Origin: Desulfocurvus vexinensis DSM 17965
GTDB lineage: Bacteria; Desulfobacterota; Desulfovibrionia; Desulfovibrionales; Desulfovibrionaceae
Length of the DNA: 64,000 nucleotides
Reading direction: 5' to 3'
Assembly (NCBI RefSeq): GCF_000519125.1
Contig: NZ_JAEX01000016.1
Location: 1 to 64,000, forward strand
The notes beneath the pieces are model-generated. The model made no database searches. It was given only the letters and a program-made list of their open reading frames with translations, and was not told the DNA's origin. The position numbers were made by a program, and so were the translations under genes. Shown here in pieces: positions 16,375 to 25,510 of this stretch; position 1 is the first letter of the stretch; the number at the start of each line of letters is the position of its first letter.

Positions 16375-16418
16375 AAAACCGGGGCTGCCCTCGCCAGCGA
16401 GGACAGCCCCGGTTTTTT
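16375..16418. terminator. Bidirectional intrinsic terminator between convergent genes
   Basis: CCGGGGCTG (16379-16387) pairs with CAGCCCCGG (16404-16412), with an inner stem CCTCG/CGAGG. It is flanked by AAAA on the left and TTTTTT (16413-16418) on the right. It serves the plus-strand hydrolase gene and can also stop the minus-strand exonuclease gene that ends at 16518. Confidence 0.9.
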
Positions 16419-16517
16419 GCGGCGCCGGGACAGCCCCGGGGCGCGTTGCCGCAGGGGCGCCGGGGCTGGTTGCAGGCCTGCGGGCAGACCAGCGGGGAGC
16501 GCGGGGGCCCGCCCGGG

Positions 16518-18614
16518 CTACTGCTCCCAGGCCTCGGCCACGCGCAGCTCGTTGGTCAGCGGGTTGACCTTGTGCATGCGGACGAGGAAGCGCTGGCCGG
16601 GGTAGATCTTGTCGCCGAGCATCTGGCGCGGGACGCGCACGTACAACTGCTCGCGCGGCAGGGCCAGGGTTACCAACTGCCCGTCTTCCACGGCCACGGC
16701 CTCGAACTGCTCCTTGCGGTTCTGGCGGAAGTACACGAGCTTCCAGTAGCGCGGGCGGAAGCGCTGGATGCGCCCGGCGGCCTCGGTGCGCGCCGTGAGG
16801 TGCGGCAGTATGCGGCCCAGCTCTTCGGCGTCCCACAGCGGGGCGCCGTGTTCGAGCACGTGGAGCATCTGGGCCATGTTCACCAGGTCCGCATAGCGGC
16901 GCAGGGGCGAGGTCAGGGGCGCGTAGGCCTCGGCGGCGATGGTCGCGTGGCGGCGCGGGGTCAGCTCCTGGCAGGTGGGTGCCATGAGCCGCACCACGCG
17001 GTGGGCGTCCTCGGGGCTGGTCCAGACCCCGGCGGCGTCGCCGGGCAGGGTGATGTCCTGGGTGCGGTGGATGAGCGCCACGCCGTGCTCGCGGCCCCAG
17101 TCTCCGGCGGCGGAGTTGGCCAGGATCATGAATTCGCTGACGGCGGTCTGGGCCCCGGGGCAGGCCGGGTGCTGCTCGATGTCCACCCGCGTCTGGGCGC
17201 CCTCGCCCGTGAGGGTGATGCCCGGGTCGGGCCGGTCCACCACCACGGCGCCCCGGGCGATGCGCTGCCCGCGCAGCTTGAGCCCCAGCTCCACGCCCAG
17301 GGCGGGCTGGGAGTCGGGGGCTGCGCCGTCCAGGGCGGCCTCCAGGGCCTCGTAGGTCGAGTTTTCGGCCACGCGGACCCAGGCCGGGCGCGGCTGCATG
17401 GAGAGCAGGGCGCCTGCGGCGTCCAGGGTGAAGTCCATGACCAGGGCCGGGCGCGGCTGGCCCTGCTCCAGGCTGTACAGGCCCAGGCCGTAGGCCTCGG
17501 GCAGCATGTGGCTCGTGCCCTCGGGCAGGTAGAGCGAGCTGGCGCGCTCGCGCACGGCGCGGTCCAGGGCCGAGCCGAAGTCCCAGGTCAGGGCCGGGCA
17601 GGCCAGGGCCAGTTGCAGGCGGTAGCCCCCGTCCGGGGTGCGCTGCACGAAAAAGGCGTCGTCGATGTCGCGGGTGGTGGCCGAGTCCACGCTGACGTAG
17701 GGCTCGGGCTCGGGCTCGCGGGCCAGGGCCGCCAGGCGCTGGCGGGCGGCGGCGATGTCGTCGGCGAAGGGTTCGCTCCAGGCGTCGCCCCAGGCGTAGC
17801 CCTCGGCCAGCAGCAGGGCGTTGAAGTGCTCGGGCACCACACCCCAGGTCTGGGCCAGCAGCAGGGGCAGGTGCGGGTCCTCGGGCAGGCCCTTCTTGAG
17901 GGTGGCCCAGATGGCGGCCTCGGGGGTGCCGGTCTCCTCGGCCATGGCGGCCAGGAGCACGGCGCGCAGGGCCTGGGCCGTGTCGGCGGCCTCGCCGTCC
18001 TCGCCGCCTGGGCCGGGGTCCAGCGGCCCGCCCGGCCCGGCGGGGAACACGGGGGCCGGGCGGCCCTTGACGTGGCAGTCCCACAGCTCGCGGAACAGGC
18101 TCTGCCCTGCGCCCACCACGCGCTCGCGGCGCTGCTGGACCTCCAGCTCGGCGGTGCGCGCCTCGACCTTTTCGCGGGGGTGGATGTCGAAGTCCGGCGG
18201 CTGGAACTTGAAATGCGATTTCTGCTCCAGCATCCGGCGGCCCACGGCGGCCACGCGGTCGGGCCCGGGCGCGTCCCACAACAGGGAGGCGAACCACTCG
18301 GCGGAGGCCCGGGCCACGTCGCCCTGGGCCAGCTCCCACAGCTCGGCGGGGTCCACGCCTGCGGCCAGGGCCTCGCGCTCCTGGTCGTGGCGGGTCAGGA
18401 TGTCCACGATCTCCTCGCGGCTGTGCTCGCCGGAATAAGCCGGGCCGGACCACGGCAGCAGGCGCGCGGCGGGCAGCTTGGTCTCGCGGCGGTTGGCCAG
18501 CAGCAGGCGGTAGCGCCCCGACTGTTCGGCCAGCACCCAGGCCACGTTGGTCCGGTTGCCGTGCAGGAATTCGACCACGCAGCCGGGGCCGGGGTAGCGC
18601 ACAAGGGAACTCAT
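16518..18614 (-). CDS. RNB-domain exoribonuclease (RNase II/R family)
   Basis: 698 residues. VDSATTRDIDDAFF contains the acidic cluster that binds the catalytic magnesium of RNB 3'-5' exonucleases. YAPLTSPLRRYADLVN is the second family signature. A C-terminal OB/S1-like segment (about 630-698, GDKIYPGQRFLVRMHKV) follows. The N-terminal 230 residues are less conserved; no clear cold-shock domain is seen. Start at 18614 (MSSLVRYPGPGCVVEF); a GGAG lies 13 nt upstream, so the start is reasonable but not certain. RNA decay in the cytoplasm. Confidence 0.88.
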   Translation of the reverse strand: MSSLVRYPGPGCVVEFLHGNRTNVAWVLAEQSGRYRLLLANRRETKLPAARLLPWSGPAYSGEHSREEIVDILTRHDQEREALAAGVDPAELWELAQGDVARASAEWFASLLWDAPGPDRVAAVGRRMLEQKSHFKFQPPDFDIHPREKVEARTAELEVQQRRERVVGAGQSLFRELWDCHVKGRPAPVFPAGPGGPLDPGPGGEDGEAADTAQALRAVLLAAMAEETGTPEAAIWATLKKGLPEDPHLPLLLAQTWGVVPEHFNALLLAEGYAWGDAWSEPFADDIAAARQRLAALAREPEPEPYVSVDSATTRDIDDAFFVQRTPDGGYRLQLALACPALTWDFGSALDRAVRERASSLYLPEGTSHMLPEAYGLGLYSLEQGQPRPALVMDFTLDAAGALLSMQPRPAWVRVAENSTYEALEAALDGAAPDSQPALGVELGLKLRGQRIARGAVVVDRPDPGITLTGEGAQTRVDIEQHPACPGAQTAVSEFMILANSAAGDWGREHGVALIHRTQDITLPGDAAGVWTSPEDAHRVVRLMAPTCQELTPRRHATIAAEAYAPLTSPLRRYADLVNMAQMLHVLEHGAPLWDAEELGRILPHLTARTEAAGRIQRFRPRYWKLVYFRQNRKEQFEAVAVEDGQLVTLALPREQLYVRVPRQMLGDKIYPGQRFLVRMHKVNPLTNELRVAEAWEQ

Positions 18615-18669
18615 CGTCTCTATCCGCTCCAATGGCCCCGGGGGGCCTTGCAGGCTCGTGGCCCGGGCC

Positions 18670-19503
18670 TCAGGGGCCGGGGCGCAGGAAAACGTATTCG
18701 GCGCAGCCCGTCCAGCCGCGCTGGGGGCGCATGGCCAGGGGCCGCAGGCCCAGGCGCGCGGCCCGGTCCGCCACCTCTTGCGGGGAGGCGTATTCGTAGG
18801 GGTAGCCCCCGATCCAGTCAACCAGATCGTGGTGGAAATCCATGCCCCGGTCGCGGTTGGCCCGGGCCAGGGGCCAGCGGCCCGTGGTGGCCCAGGCGCC
18901 CAGCAGCAGCGGCGGGGTCAGGGCCCACTGCATGGCCCGGCGCCCCGGGCCGGGCAGGGCGTTGTAGAGCCGTTTGACGCCCAGCCACAGCGGGCTGGTC
19001 CAGTGCCGGGCGTACAGGGCCAGGGCCAGGGCCCCGCCCGGGGCCGTCAGGCCCGCCGCGGCCTCCACCGCGCGCCACATGGCCCCGGTGTGGTGCAGCG
19101 AGCCCCAGGCGTAGACCACCCCGGCGGGGGCCAGGGCGGCGGTGAAGGCCGGGTCGAGGATGGAGCCCTGCACGAAGCGCACGCGCCCGGCGTGTTCGGG
19201 CAGCAGGCGCGCCAGGTTGTCCTGGCTGGTGCGCACGGCCTCGGGGTCGAGGTCGAAGCCCAGGACCTCGGCGGCGCCCAGCCCGGCGGCGGCCAGGGAG
19301 AACAGCCCCGAGCCGCAGCCCACGTCCACGAAGCGCGCGCCCCGGATGCGCCCCTGGCCCAGCAGGGCCGTGAGGGACAGGCGCGCCGCCTCCAGGGCCT
19401 GGGGGTCCAGGCTCTGGCGGGAGAAGGCGCGCCAGTTGGCGCCGAACTCGAAGCGCGGGCCCGGGGCGGGTGCGCCCGCCGGGCCGGGGGGGCCAGGGGT
19501 CAT
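18670..19503 (-). CDS. SAM-dependent methyltransferase
   Basis: 277 residues, class I methyltransferase. Motif I is FVDVGCGSGLFSLAA (about 58-72), followed by LGFDLDPEAV. YAWGSLHHTGAMW is the substrate-side region. The N-terminal 16 residues are Pro/Gly-rich and may not be translated as such. Substrate unknown. It lies between the exonuclease and the AICAR transformylase on the same strand, 55-58 nt from each. Confidence 0.75.
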   Translation of the reverse strand: MTPGPPGPAGAPAPGPRFEFGANWRAFSRQSLDPQALEAARLSLTALLGQGRIRGARFVDVGCGSGLFSLAAAGLGAAEVLGFDLDPEAVRTSQDNLARLLPEHAGRVRFVQGSILDPAFTAALAPAGVVYAWGSLHHTGAMWRAVEAAAGLTAPGGALALALYARHWTSPLWLGVKRLYNALPGPGRRAMQWALTPPLLLGAWATTGRWPLARANRDRGMDFHHDLVDWIGGYPYEYASPQEVADRAARLGLRPLAMRPQRGWTGCAEYVFLRPGP

Positions 19504-19561
19504 GGCCGCTCCTGCCGGGTTGTGGCTGCTGGCGCCGCCCGGCAGGGGCGGCGCGCGCCGC

Positions 19562-20836
19562 CTAGTGCCTGAACGAACGCTGGCCCGTGAAGACCATGGC
19601 CACCTGGGGCGAGGCCTGGTTCACGGCCTGGATGATCTCCCAGTCGCGGATGGAGCCGCCGGGCTGGGCAATGGCCGTGACGCCCTGCTCCAGGGCCACG
19701 TCCACCCCGTCGCGGAAGGGGAAGAAACCGTCGGAGACCAGCACGCTGCCGGGCAGCCCGCCGCGCGCCGCGCGGGTGCGGGCCTGGATGTCCTCCAGCC
19801 TGGCGGCCAGGGCCGGGTCGCTCCCGGCCTTGAGTTTGAGCTCGTACAGGCTCATGCCCAGCTCGCCCGAGGCCAGCAGGTCGGCGTACTTGGTGTAGGC
19901 CTTGTGGATGGTCAGCTCCACGCAGCCCACGCGGTCCTGCTCGCCGGTGCCGATGGCCACGGTGGCGCCGTCGCGGGCGAAGATCACGGAGTTGGACGTC
20001 ACCCCGGCCTCCACGGCCCAGGCGAAGAGCAGGTCGTCGGCCTCCTGGGCCGTGGGCTTGCGGGCGGTGAAGGCCGAGCCGTCCTTTTCCGCGCTGGCGG
20101 GCAGGAAATCGGCGGCGGACAGGATGCGGTTGCGGAAGGAGAATTGCAGCACCAGCCCGCCGTCGGCGAGGCTCTTGATGTCCAGGAAGGGCTGGCCCGC
20201 CAGGGCGCCCAGGTCCGCCAGCCCGGGGATGCGCAGGATGCGCAGGTTCTTGCGCTGGCGCAGCAGGGCAAGGGCCGCCGCGCTGAAGTCCGGCGCGGCG
20301 ACAACCTCGAAATAGGAGCCGTTGACCAGGGCGGCGCAGGCTTCGTCCATGGGCCGGTTGACCACCACCGTGCCGCCGAAGGCCGCGATGCGGTCGGCGA
20401 GGAAGGCGCGTTCCAGGGCCGTGGCCAGGCCCTCGTCGGTCCAGGCGGCGCCGCTGGGGTTGTTGTGCTTGAGGATCACGGCGGCGGGCTTGGCCGTCAG
20501 GTATTGCAGGATGTTCAGCCCGTTGTCCACGTCGGTGAGGTTGATCTTGCCGGGGTGCTTGCCCGCCTGGAGCATGTGCTCCTCGGTCAGGGCGCTGACC
20601 AGCCCCTGGCCCGGGCCGCGGAAGGTCACGCCGTCCAGGGTCAGGCCGCCGCCCACCAGCTCGAAGAGCGCGGCGGGCTGGTCGGGGTTCTCGCCGTAGC
20701 GCAGGCCGCGCCGCTCTCCGTCGATGGTCCAGCCGCGCTTGCGCAGCACCAGTTCCTGGTCGCCCAGGCGCAGGGTCAGGTCGTCGGGGAAGGGGTCGCC
20801 CTGGATGGTGCGGTACATGGCCTTCAGGTCGCTCAT
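19562..20836 (-). CDS. AICAR transformylase (PurH C-terminal domain only)
   Basis: 424 residues. It matches the AICAR formyltransferase half of PurH: LRYGENPDQPAALFE, the catalytic Lys123-His124 in ILKHNNPSGAA, FTGQRSFRH at the C-terminus. The reaction is formylation of AICAR by 10-formyl-THF. The usual N-terminal MGS-like IMP cyclohydrolase domain (about 200 residues) is absent; the first 40 residues do not resemble it. The frame is intact with a good start (ATG 20836, GAGGAG upstream), so this is a natural stand-alone enzyme rather than a broken purH. IMP cyclohydrolase must be encoded elsewhere. Confidence 0.88.
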   Translation of the reverse strand: MSDLKAMYRTIQGDPFPDDLTLRLGDQELVLRKRGWTIDGERRGLRYGENPDQPAALFELVGGGLTLDGVTFRGPGQGLVSALTEEHMLQAGKHPGKINLTDVDNGLNILQYLTAKPAAVILKHNNPSGAAWTDEGLATALERAFLADRIAAFGGTVVVNRPMDEACAALVNGSYFEVVAAPDFSAAALALLRQRKNLRILRIPGLADLGALAGQPFLDIKSLADGGLVLQFSFRNRILSAADFLPASAEKDGSAFTARKPTAQEADDLLFAWAVEAGVTSNSVIFARDGATVAIGTGEQDRVGCVELTIHKAYTKYADLLASGELGMSLYELKLKAGSDPALAARLEDIQARTRAARGGLPGSVLVSDGFFPFRDGVDVALEQGVTAIAQPGGSIRDWEIIQAVNQASPQVAMVFTGQRSFRH

Positions 20837-20983
20837 GGCTGTTCTCCTCGATTTACGTGCTGAGGAAGTGCTGATAGCATAGCGGGGCCCGCTGGGCAAT
20901 GAAGGGCCCGGCGCGCGGGCTGGCCGCCGTCGCGCCGCCCCCCGCCGTGTGCTCCCGCCCTGTTTCGCAACAAGGAGATTTCC

Positions 20984-21319
20984 GTGGAAAAGGCTCTGGA
21001 AAGACTGGCCCGCCAGCTCATGGGCTACGACGAGGCCTCCCTGGCCTCGCTGTGGGAGAGGTACGCAGCCCGGGTGCAGCATTTCGAGCCCACCCGCAAA
21101 TGGGAGGAGGCGGCGCTGGTCTTCGGCATGATCCAGGCCATGCGCTGGAAGAACCAGCTCTTCAACTACCACTGGAAGCAGTCGTCCGAGGGGCCGGGGC
21201 ACGGGCTGCACGGCCCGGAGCTCATCTCGCGCCCGCCCATGCCGCGCAAGGAGGCCAAGGCCCCCCGGAGTGCGCGCATCCTGCCCTTCAAGGACCCCGG
21301 AACCCCGGACGGCGACTAG
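20984..21319 (+). CDS. Hypothetical protein
   Basis: 111 residues from a GTG start; AAGGAG at 20972-20977 fixes it. I do not recognise the family. The first 65 residues look helical (EKALERLARQLMGYDEASLA, then FEPTRKWEEAALVFGMIQ and MRWKNQLFNYHWK). The last 40 are Pro/Lys-rich and probably flexible. No membrane segment or signal peptide. It stands alone, divergent from the AICAR transformylase, and ends before a large hairpin. Confidence 0.65.
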   Translation: MEKALERLARQLMGYDEASLASLWERYAARVQHFEPTRKWEEAALVFGMIQAMRWKNQLFNYHWKQSSEGPGHGLHGPELISRPPMPRKEAKAPRSARILPFKDPGTPDGD

Positions 21320-21345
21320 CCCCGGCGCCGGAAACCGGGCGCGCG

Positions 21346-21396
21346 CCAACGCAATCGGCCCCCTTCCCGGAGCAGGAAGGGGGCCGATTGCGTTGG
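21346..21396. terminator. 22-bp perfect inverted repeat between convergent genes
   Basis: Positions 21346-21367 and 21375-21396 are exact inverted complements with a 7-nt loop. It lies between the ends of the hypothetical gene (21319) and mltF (21417), so a bidirectional stop is likely. There is no T-run on either side. Confidence 0.65.
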
Positions 21397-21416
21397 GGGG
21401 CTTGGGGCGGGCGCGG

Positions 21417-22925
21417 CTACTCGGCGGCGGCCACGTCGGGGCCGGAGGCGTCGGTGGGCGCGGCGGGGGTTGCCGCCAGCCGGGCGCGGGCGGCCTCGCC
21501 CTCGGGGCCGTCGTACACGGCGGCCAGCGCCTGGGCCTCGGGCCGCTCCAGGGCCACCAGCCCGCGCAGGACATAGTGGTAATAGCGGATGCTCTCCACG
21601 AAGGCCACGGCCTCGAAGCCGCGCGTGTAGCCGTGTTTGGCGTCCTTGTACCAGCGCTCCCAGGCCAGCTTGGGGAAGGCGTCCTTGAGCTCGCGCCAGG
21701 AGGCGCCCGTGCCGCCCAGGCGCCGGGCCAGGGCCACGGCGTCGTTCAGGTGCCCGGGGCCCTGGTTGTAGGCCGCCAGGGCGAAGAGCCAGCGGGTGTC
21801 GTCGTCCAGGGCGGGGTCGTCCAGGGCGTCGTGGAGCATGCGCAGGTAGCGCGCGCCGCCCAGGATGCTCTGGCGCGGGTCGTTGCGGTCCACGCCCAGG
21901 CGCCGGGCGGTGTCGGCGGTGAGCTGCATCATCCCGCGCACCCCGGTCTTGGAAACCGCCCCGGGGTCGAAGCGCGACTCCTGGTAGAGCACGGCCACCA
22001 GCAGCAGCGGGTCGATGCCGCTCTGGGCGGCGGCCCGGGCGATGGTCGCGCCGTAGCGCGGCAGGCGGGTGCCCACGGTGCGCAGCAGGTGCGCCAGCTC
22101 GAAGGGGTCGGATTCCTCGGGCAGGAAGCCGAAATACCTGTCGTAGAGGTCGGCCAGGGCCGGGCTGCCGTCCATGCGCGTCCAGAATGCCTCCAGGGAG
22201 CGGGCCAGGGGCTGGTCGGTTCCGTCCCAGTACCAGCGGTAGGGGATGGACTCGGGCAGGGCGCGCGAGGTGCGGATGCGGTGGTAGAAGGGCTGCCAGA
22301 GCCGGAAGCGGCCCTCGTCCACCAGGGCGAAGCGGGCCTGGTTGCCGTCCAGGGTGTCCAGCAGGGGCACGATGTCCAGCCCGTCGCCGACCACGGCGCT
22401 GGGCGTGCAGTCCAGCTCGTCGCCCCGGCCCTGGAGGGCGTCGTGCAGGGCGGCGTTGGTGCTGACCAGGATGGGCTGGTCGCACAGCTCGCAGTCGGTG
22501 CGCACCCCGAAGCGGCGGTCGTTGTGGATGATCACGGGGTTGAAGCGGGCGTAGGCCGGGCCGGGCACCGCGCGCTTGGCCAGGGCGGCGGGCGGGACGG
22601 AGCCCAGGGCGATGACCACGTCGGCCTTGCCGCGCTCCAGCATGGCCCAGGCCTGGTCCCAGGTGCCGGTTTCCAGGAGCTTCCAGGTCAGGCCGTTGTC
22701 GCGGCAGTAGGCGTCGAGCAGCTCCTGCTCGAAGCCCCGGCCCTGGCGGGCGGGCGCGCCCTGGATCCATTCGTGCCCGGGCACGGCCACGCGCAGCACC
22801 GTGCGCGCGCGGTAGCCAGCCTCGCGCCAATGCATGGCGTAGACCAGCTCCACGAGAAGCAGCAGGGCCACGGCCAGGATCACCAGATCACCGGCCCGGG
22901 GGCGTGTTGGTATGTTGACGTGCAT
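21417..22925 (-). CDS. mltF: Membrane-bound lytic transglycosylase F-like protein
   Basis: 502 residues from the ATG at 22925. One membrane anchor (about 13-30, LVILAVALLLLVELVYAM) is followed by a periplasmic type-3 solute-binding domain (about 45-265). A C-terminal SLT lysozyme-like domain carries the catalytic Glu316 in AVLYQESRFDPGAVS, then GMMQLTADTARRLG and ALAAYNQGPGHL. It cleaves peptidoglycan glycan strands to 1,6-anhydro products at the membrane. The frame is open to a GTG at 22964; neither start has a good ribosome site. The ATG gives the more usual n-region. Confidence 0.85.
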   Translation of the reverse strand: MHVNIPTRPRAGDLVILAVALLLLVELVYAMHWREAGYRARTVLRVAVPGHEWIQGAPARQGRGFEQELLDAYCRDNGLTWKLLETGTWDQAWAMLERGKADVVIALGSVPPAALAKRAVPGPAYARFNPVIIHNDRRFGVRTDCELCDQPILVSTNAALHDALQGRGDELDCTPSAVVGDGLDIVPLLDTLDGNQARFALVDEGRFRLWQPFYHRIRTSRALPESIPYRWYWDGTDQPLARSLEAFWTRMDGSPALADLYDRYFGFLPEESDPFELAHLLRTVGTRLPRYGATIARAAAQSGIDPLLLVAVLYQESRFDPGAVSKTGVRGMMQLTADTARRLGVDRNDPRQSILGGARYLRMLHDALDDPALDDDTRWLFALAAYNQGPGHLNDAVALARRLGGTGASWRELKDAFPKLAWERWYKDAKHGYTRGFEAVAFVESIRYYHYVLRGLVALERPEAQALAAVYDGPEGEAARARLAATPAAPTDASGPDVAAAE

Positions 22926-23002
22926 GGTCTTTGGAAACAGGGGGCAAAGCAAGAAGCCTGCCACCCGGGCCCCGGCGTCTCTTTCACAGCAATGAAAGAC
23001 TG

Positions 23003-23031
23003 TTGACTTTGCCGGAAGCGTTATTTAGACA
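23003..23031 (+). promoter_or_regulatory. Candidate promoter for purA
   Basis: TTGACT (23003-23008), 17 nt, TAGACA (23026-23031) stand in the AT-richer stretch of the 178-nt divergent space upstream of purA. The -35 matches five of six consensus bases; the -10 is weaker. Confidence 0.5.
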
Positions 23032-23103
23032 AGGATGCCTTTTGCTGCGCTCTGCGCGGGCGTCGGCAAAAGGGGAACGTGGTTCTGACAGAAGGAGAAC
23101 GAA

Positions 23104-24387
<1,284 letters not shown>

Positions 24388-24418
24388 GGCCCCGCCGCAC
24401 CGGGCAGAGCCCGACAGG

Positions 24419-24442
24419 AACCCGGCCCAGGCCGGGTTTTTT
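24419..24442 (+). terminator. Intrinsic terminator of purA
   Basis: AACCCGGC (24419-24426) pairs with GCCGGGTT (24431-24438) around CCAG, and the T-run continues to 24442. It lies 32 nt after the purA stop. Confidence 0.88.
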
Positions 24443-24574
24443 GTGCCCGCCGCCCGCCGGGGCGGGGCAGAGGGGGGCATGGTTCTTGCTTCCCCGCTGG
24501 CGGGACCCCCGGGGCGGCATTTTTACGCCCCGGCCCCGGGCGCGGAAATTCGTGTTTCTGGCGCCCGTGTCACC

Positions 24575-24583
24575 TGTTACAAT
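24575..24583 (+). promoter_or_regulatory. Candidate extended -10 promoter of the polysaccharide locus
   Basis: TGTTACAAT is an extended -10 element with five of six consensus bases in an otherwise GC-rich 266-nt spacer. No good -35 is seen. It lies about 70 nt before the wzm start and after the purA terminator. Confidence 0.45.
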
Positions 24584-24653
24584 GCGCAAGGCGGCCAGGA
24601 TGGCCGCGCGCCGCCCGCCCCGGGCGGGAGCATCCAGGAAGGACGCAGCGAGG

Positions 24654-25508
24654 ATGGACGCACCCAAGCACGAATACCCGGTTCGCGTCATCGGGCCCCG
24701 GTCGGGCTGGCTGGACCTCGACCTGCGCGAGCTGTGGGCCGCGCGGGATCTCGTGGCGCTTTTCGTGCGCCGCAACGTCCTGGCGCAGTACAAGCAGACC
24801 GCCCTGGGCCCCTTGTGGTTCGTGCTCCAGCCGCTGCTGACGACCCTGGTCTTCACCGTGGTCTTCGGGCGGGTGGCCCGGCTGCCCACCGACGGGCTGC
24901 CCCAGGCGCTGTTCTACCTGTGCGGGGTGGTGGCCTGGCGGTTTTTCGCCGACTGCCTGACCACGGTCTCCTCCTGCCTGCGGGCCAACGCCGCCCTGCT
25001 GGGCAAGGTCTATTTCCCGCGCCTGGCGGTGCCCCTGGCCGTGGTGCTCACCGGGGCGGTGACCTTCGTGGTGCAGTTCGCCATTTTCCTGTGCGTTCTC
25101 GGCTATTTCTTGTGGGCCGGCGCCCCGGCAGCGCCCGGGCCCTGGGCCCTGCTGACTCCGGCGCTGGTGCTGCTCATGGCCGCCCTGGGCCTGGGCCTGG
25201 GGCTGCTGGTGGCGGCGCTGACCGTGCGCTACCGCGACCTGGGCTTCGTGGTCGCCTTCGGGGTCCAGCTGTTGCTGTTCGCCAGCCCGGTGATCTACCC
25301 CCTGTCCCTGGTGCCCGAGGGCTGGCAGGCCCTGGCCCTGGCCAATCCCATGGCCGCCATCCTGGAAGCCCTGCGCTTCGGGCTGCTGGGCCAGGGGCTG
25401 GCCCCGGGGCTGCCCCTGGGCGTGGCGGCGGCGGTGAGCCTGGGCGTGCTGCTGCTGGGGCTGGCGGCGTTCTCGCGGGTGGAGAAGAACTTCATGGACA
25501 CGGTGTAG
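24654..25508 (+). CDS. wzm: ABC-2 type polysaccharide export permease
   Basis: 284 residues with about six membrane segments. VRRNVLAQYKQTALGPLWFVLQPL is split here as RRNVLAQYKQTALGPLWF, the N-terminal amphipathic and first membrane region typical of Wzm/KpsM/TagG permeases. It forms the inner-membrane channel that flips a complete lipid-linked polysaccharide, powered by the next gene product. The start is the ATG at 24654 (MDAPKHEYPVRVIG). Its ribosome site is weak and the frame is open upstream, so a slightly earlier start is possible. Confidence 0.9.
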   Translation: MDAPKHEYPVRVIGPRSGWLDLDLRELWAARDLVALFVRRNVLAQYKQTALGPLWFVLQPLLTTLVFTVVFGRVARLPTDGLPQALFYLCGVVAWRFFADCLTTVSSCLRANAALLGKVYFPRLAVPLAVVLTGAVTFVVQFAIFLCVLGYFLWAGAPAAPGPWALLTPALVLLMAALGLGLGLLVAALTVRYRDLGFVVAFGVQLLLFASPVIYPLSLVPEGWQALALANPMAAILEALRFGLLGQGLAPGLPLGVAAAVSLGVLLLGLAAFSRVEKNFMDTV

Positions 25509-25510
25509 CC

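Noticed and set aside
19562-20836. Reading the AICAR transformylase gene as a truncated purH pseudogene
   Set aside because: The frame has a good ribosome site, an intact catalytic Lys-His and a normal C-terminus. Nothing upstream resembles a decayed IMP cyclohydrolase domain.
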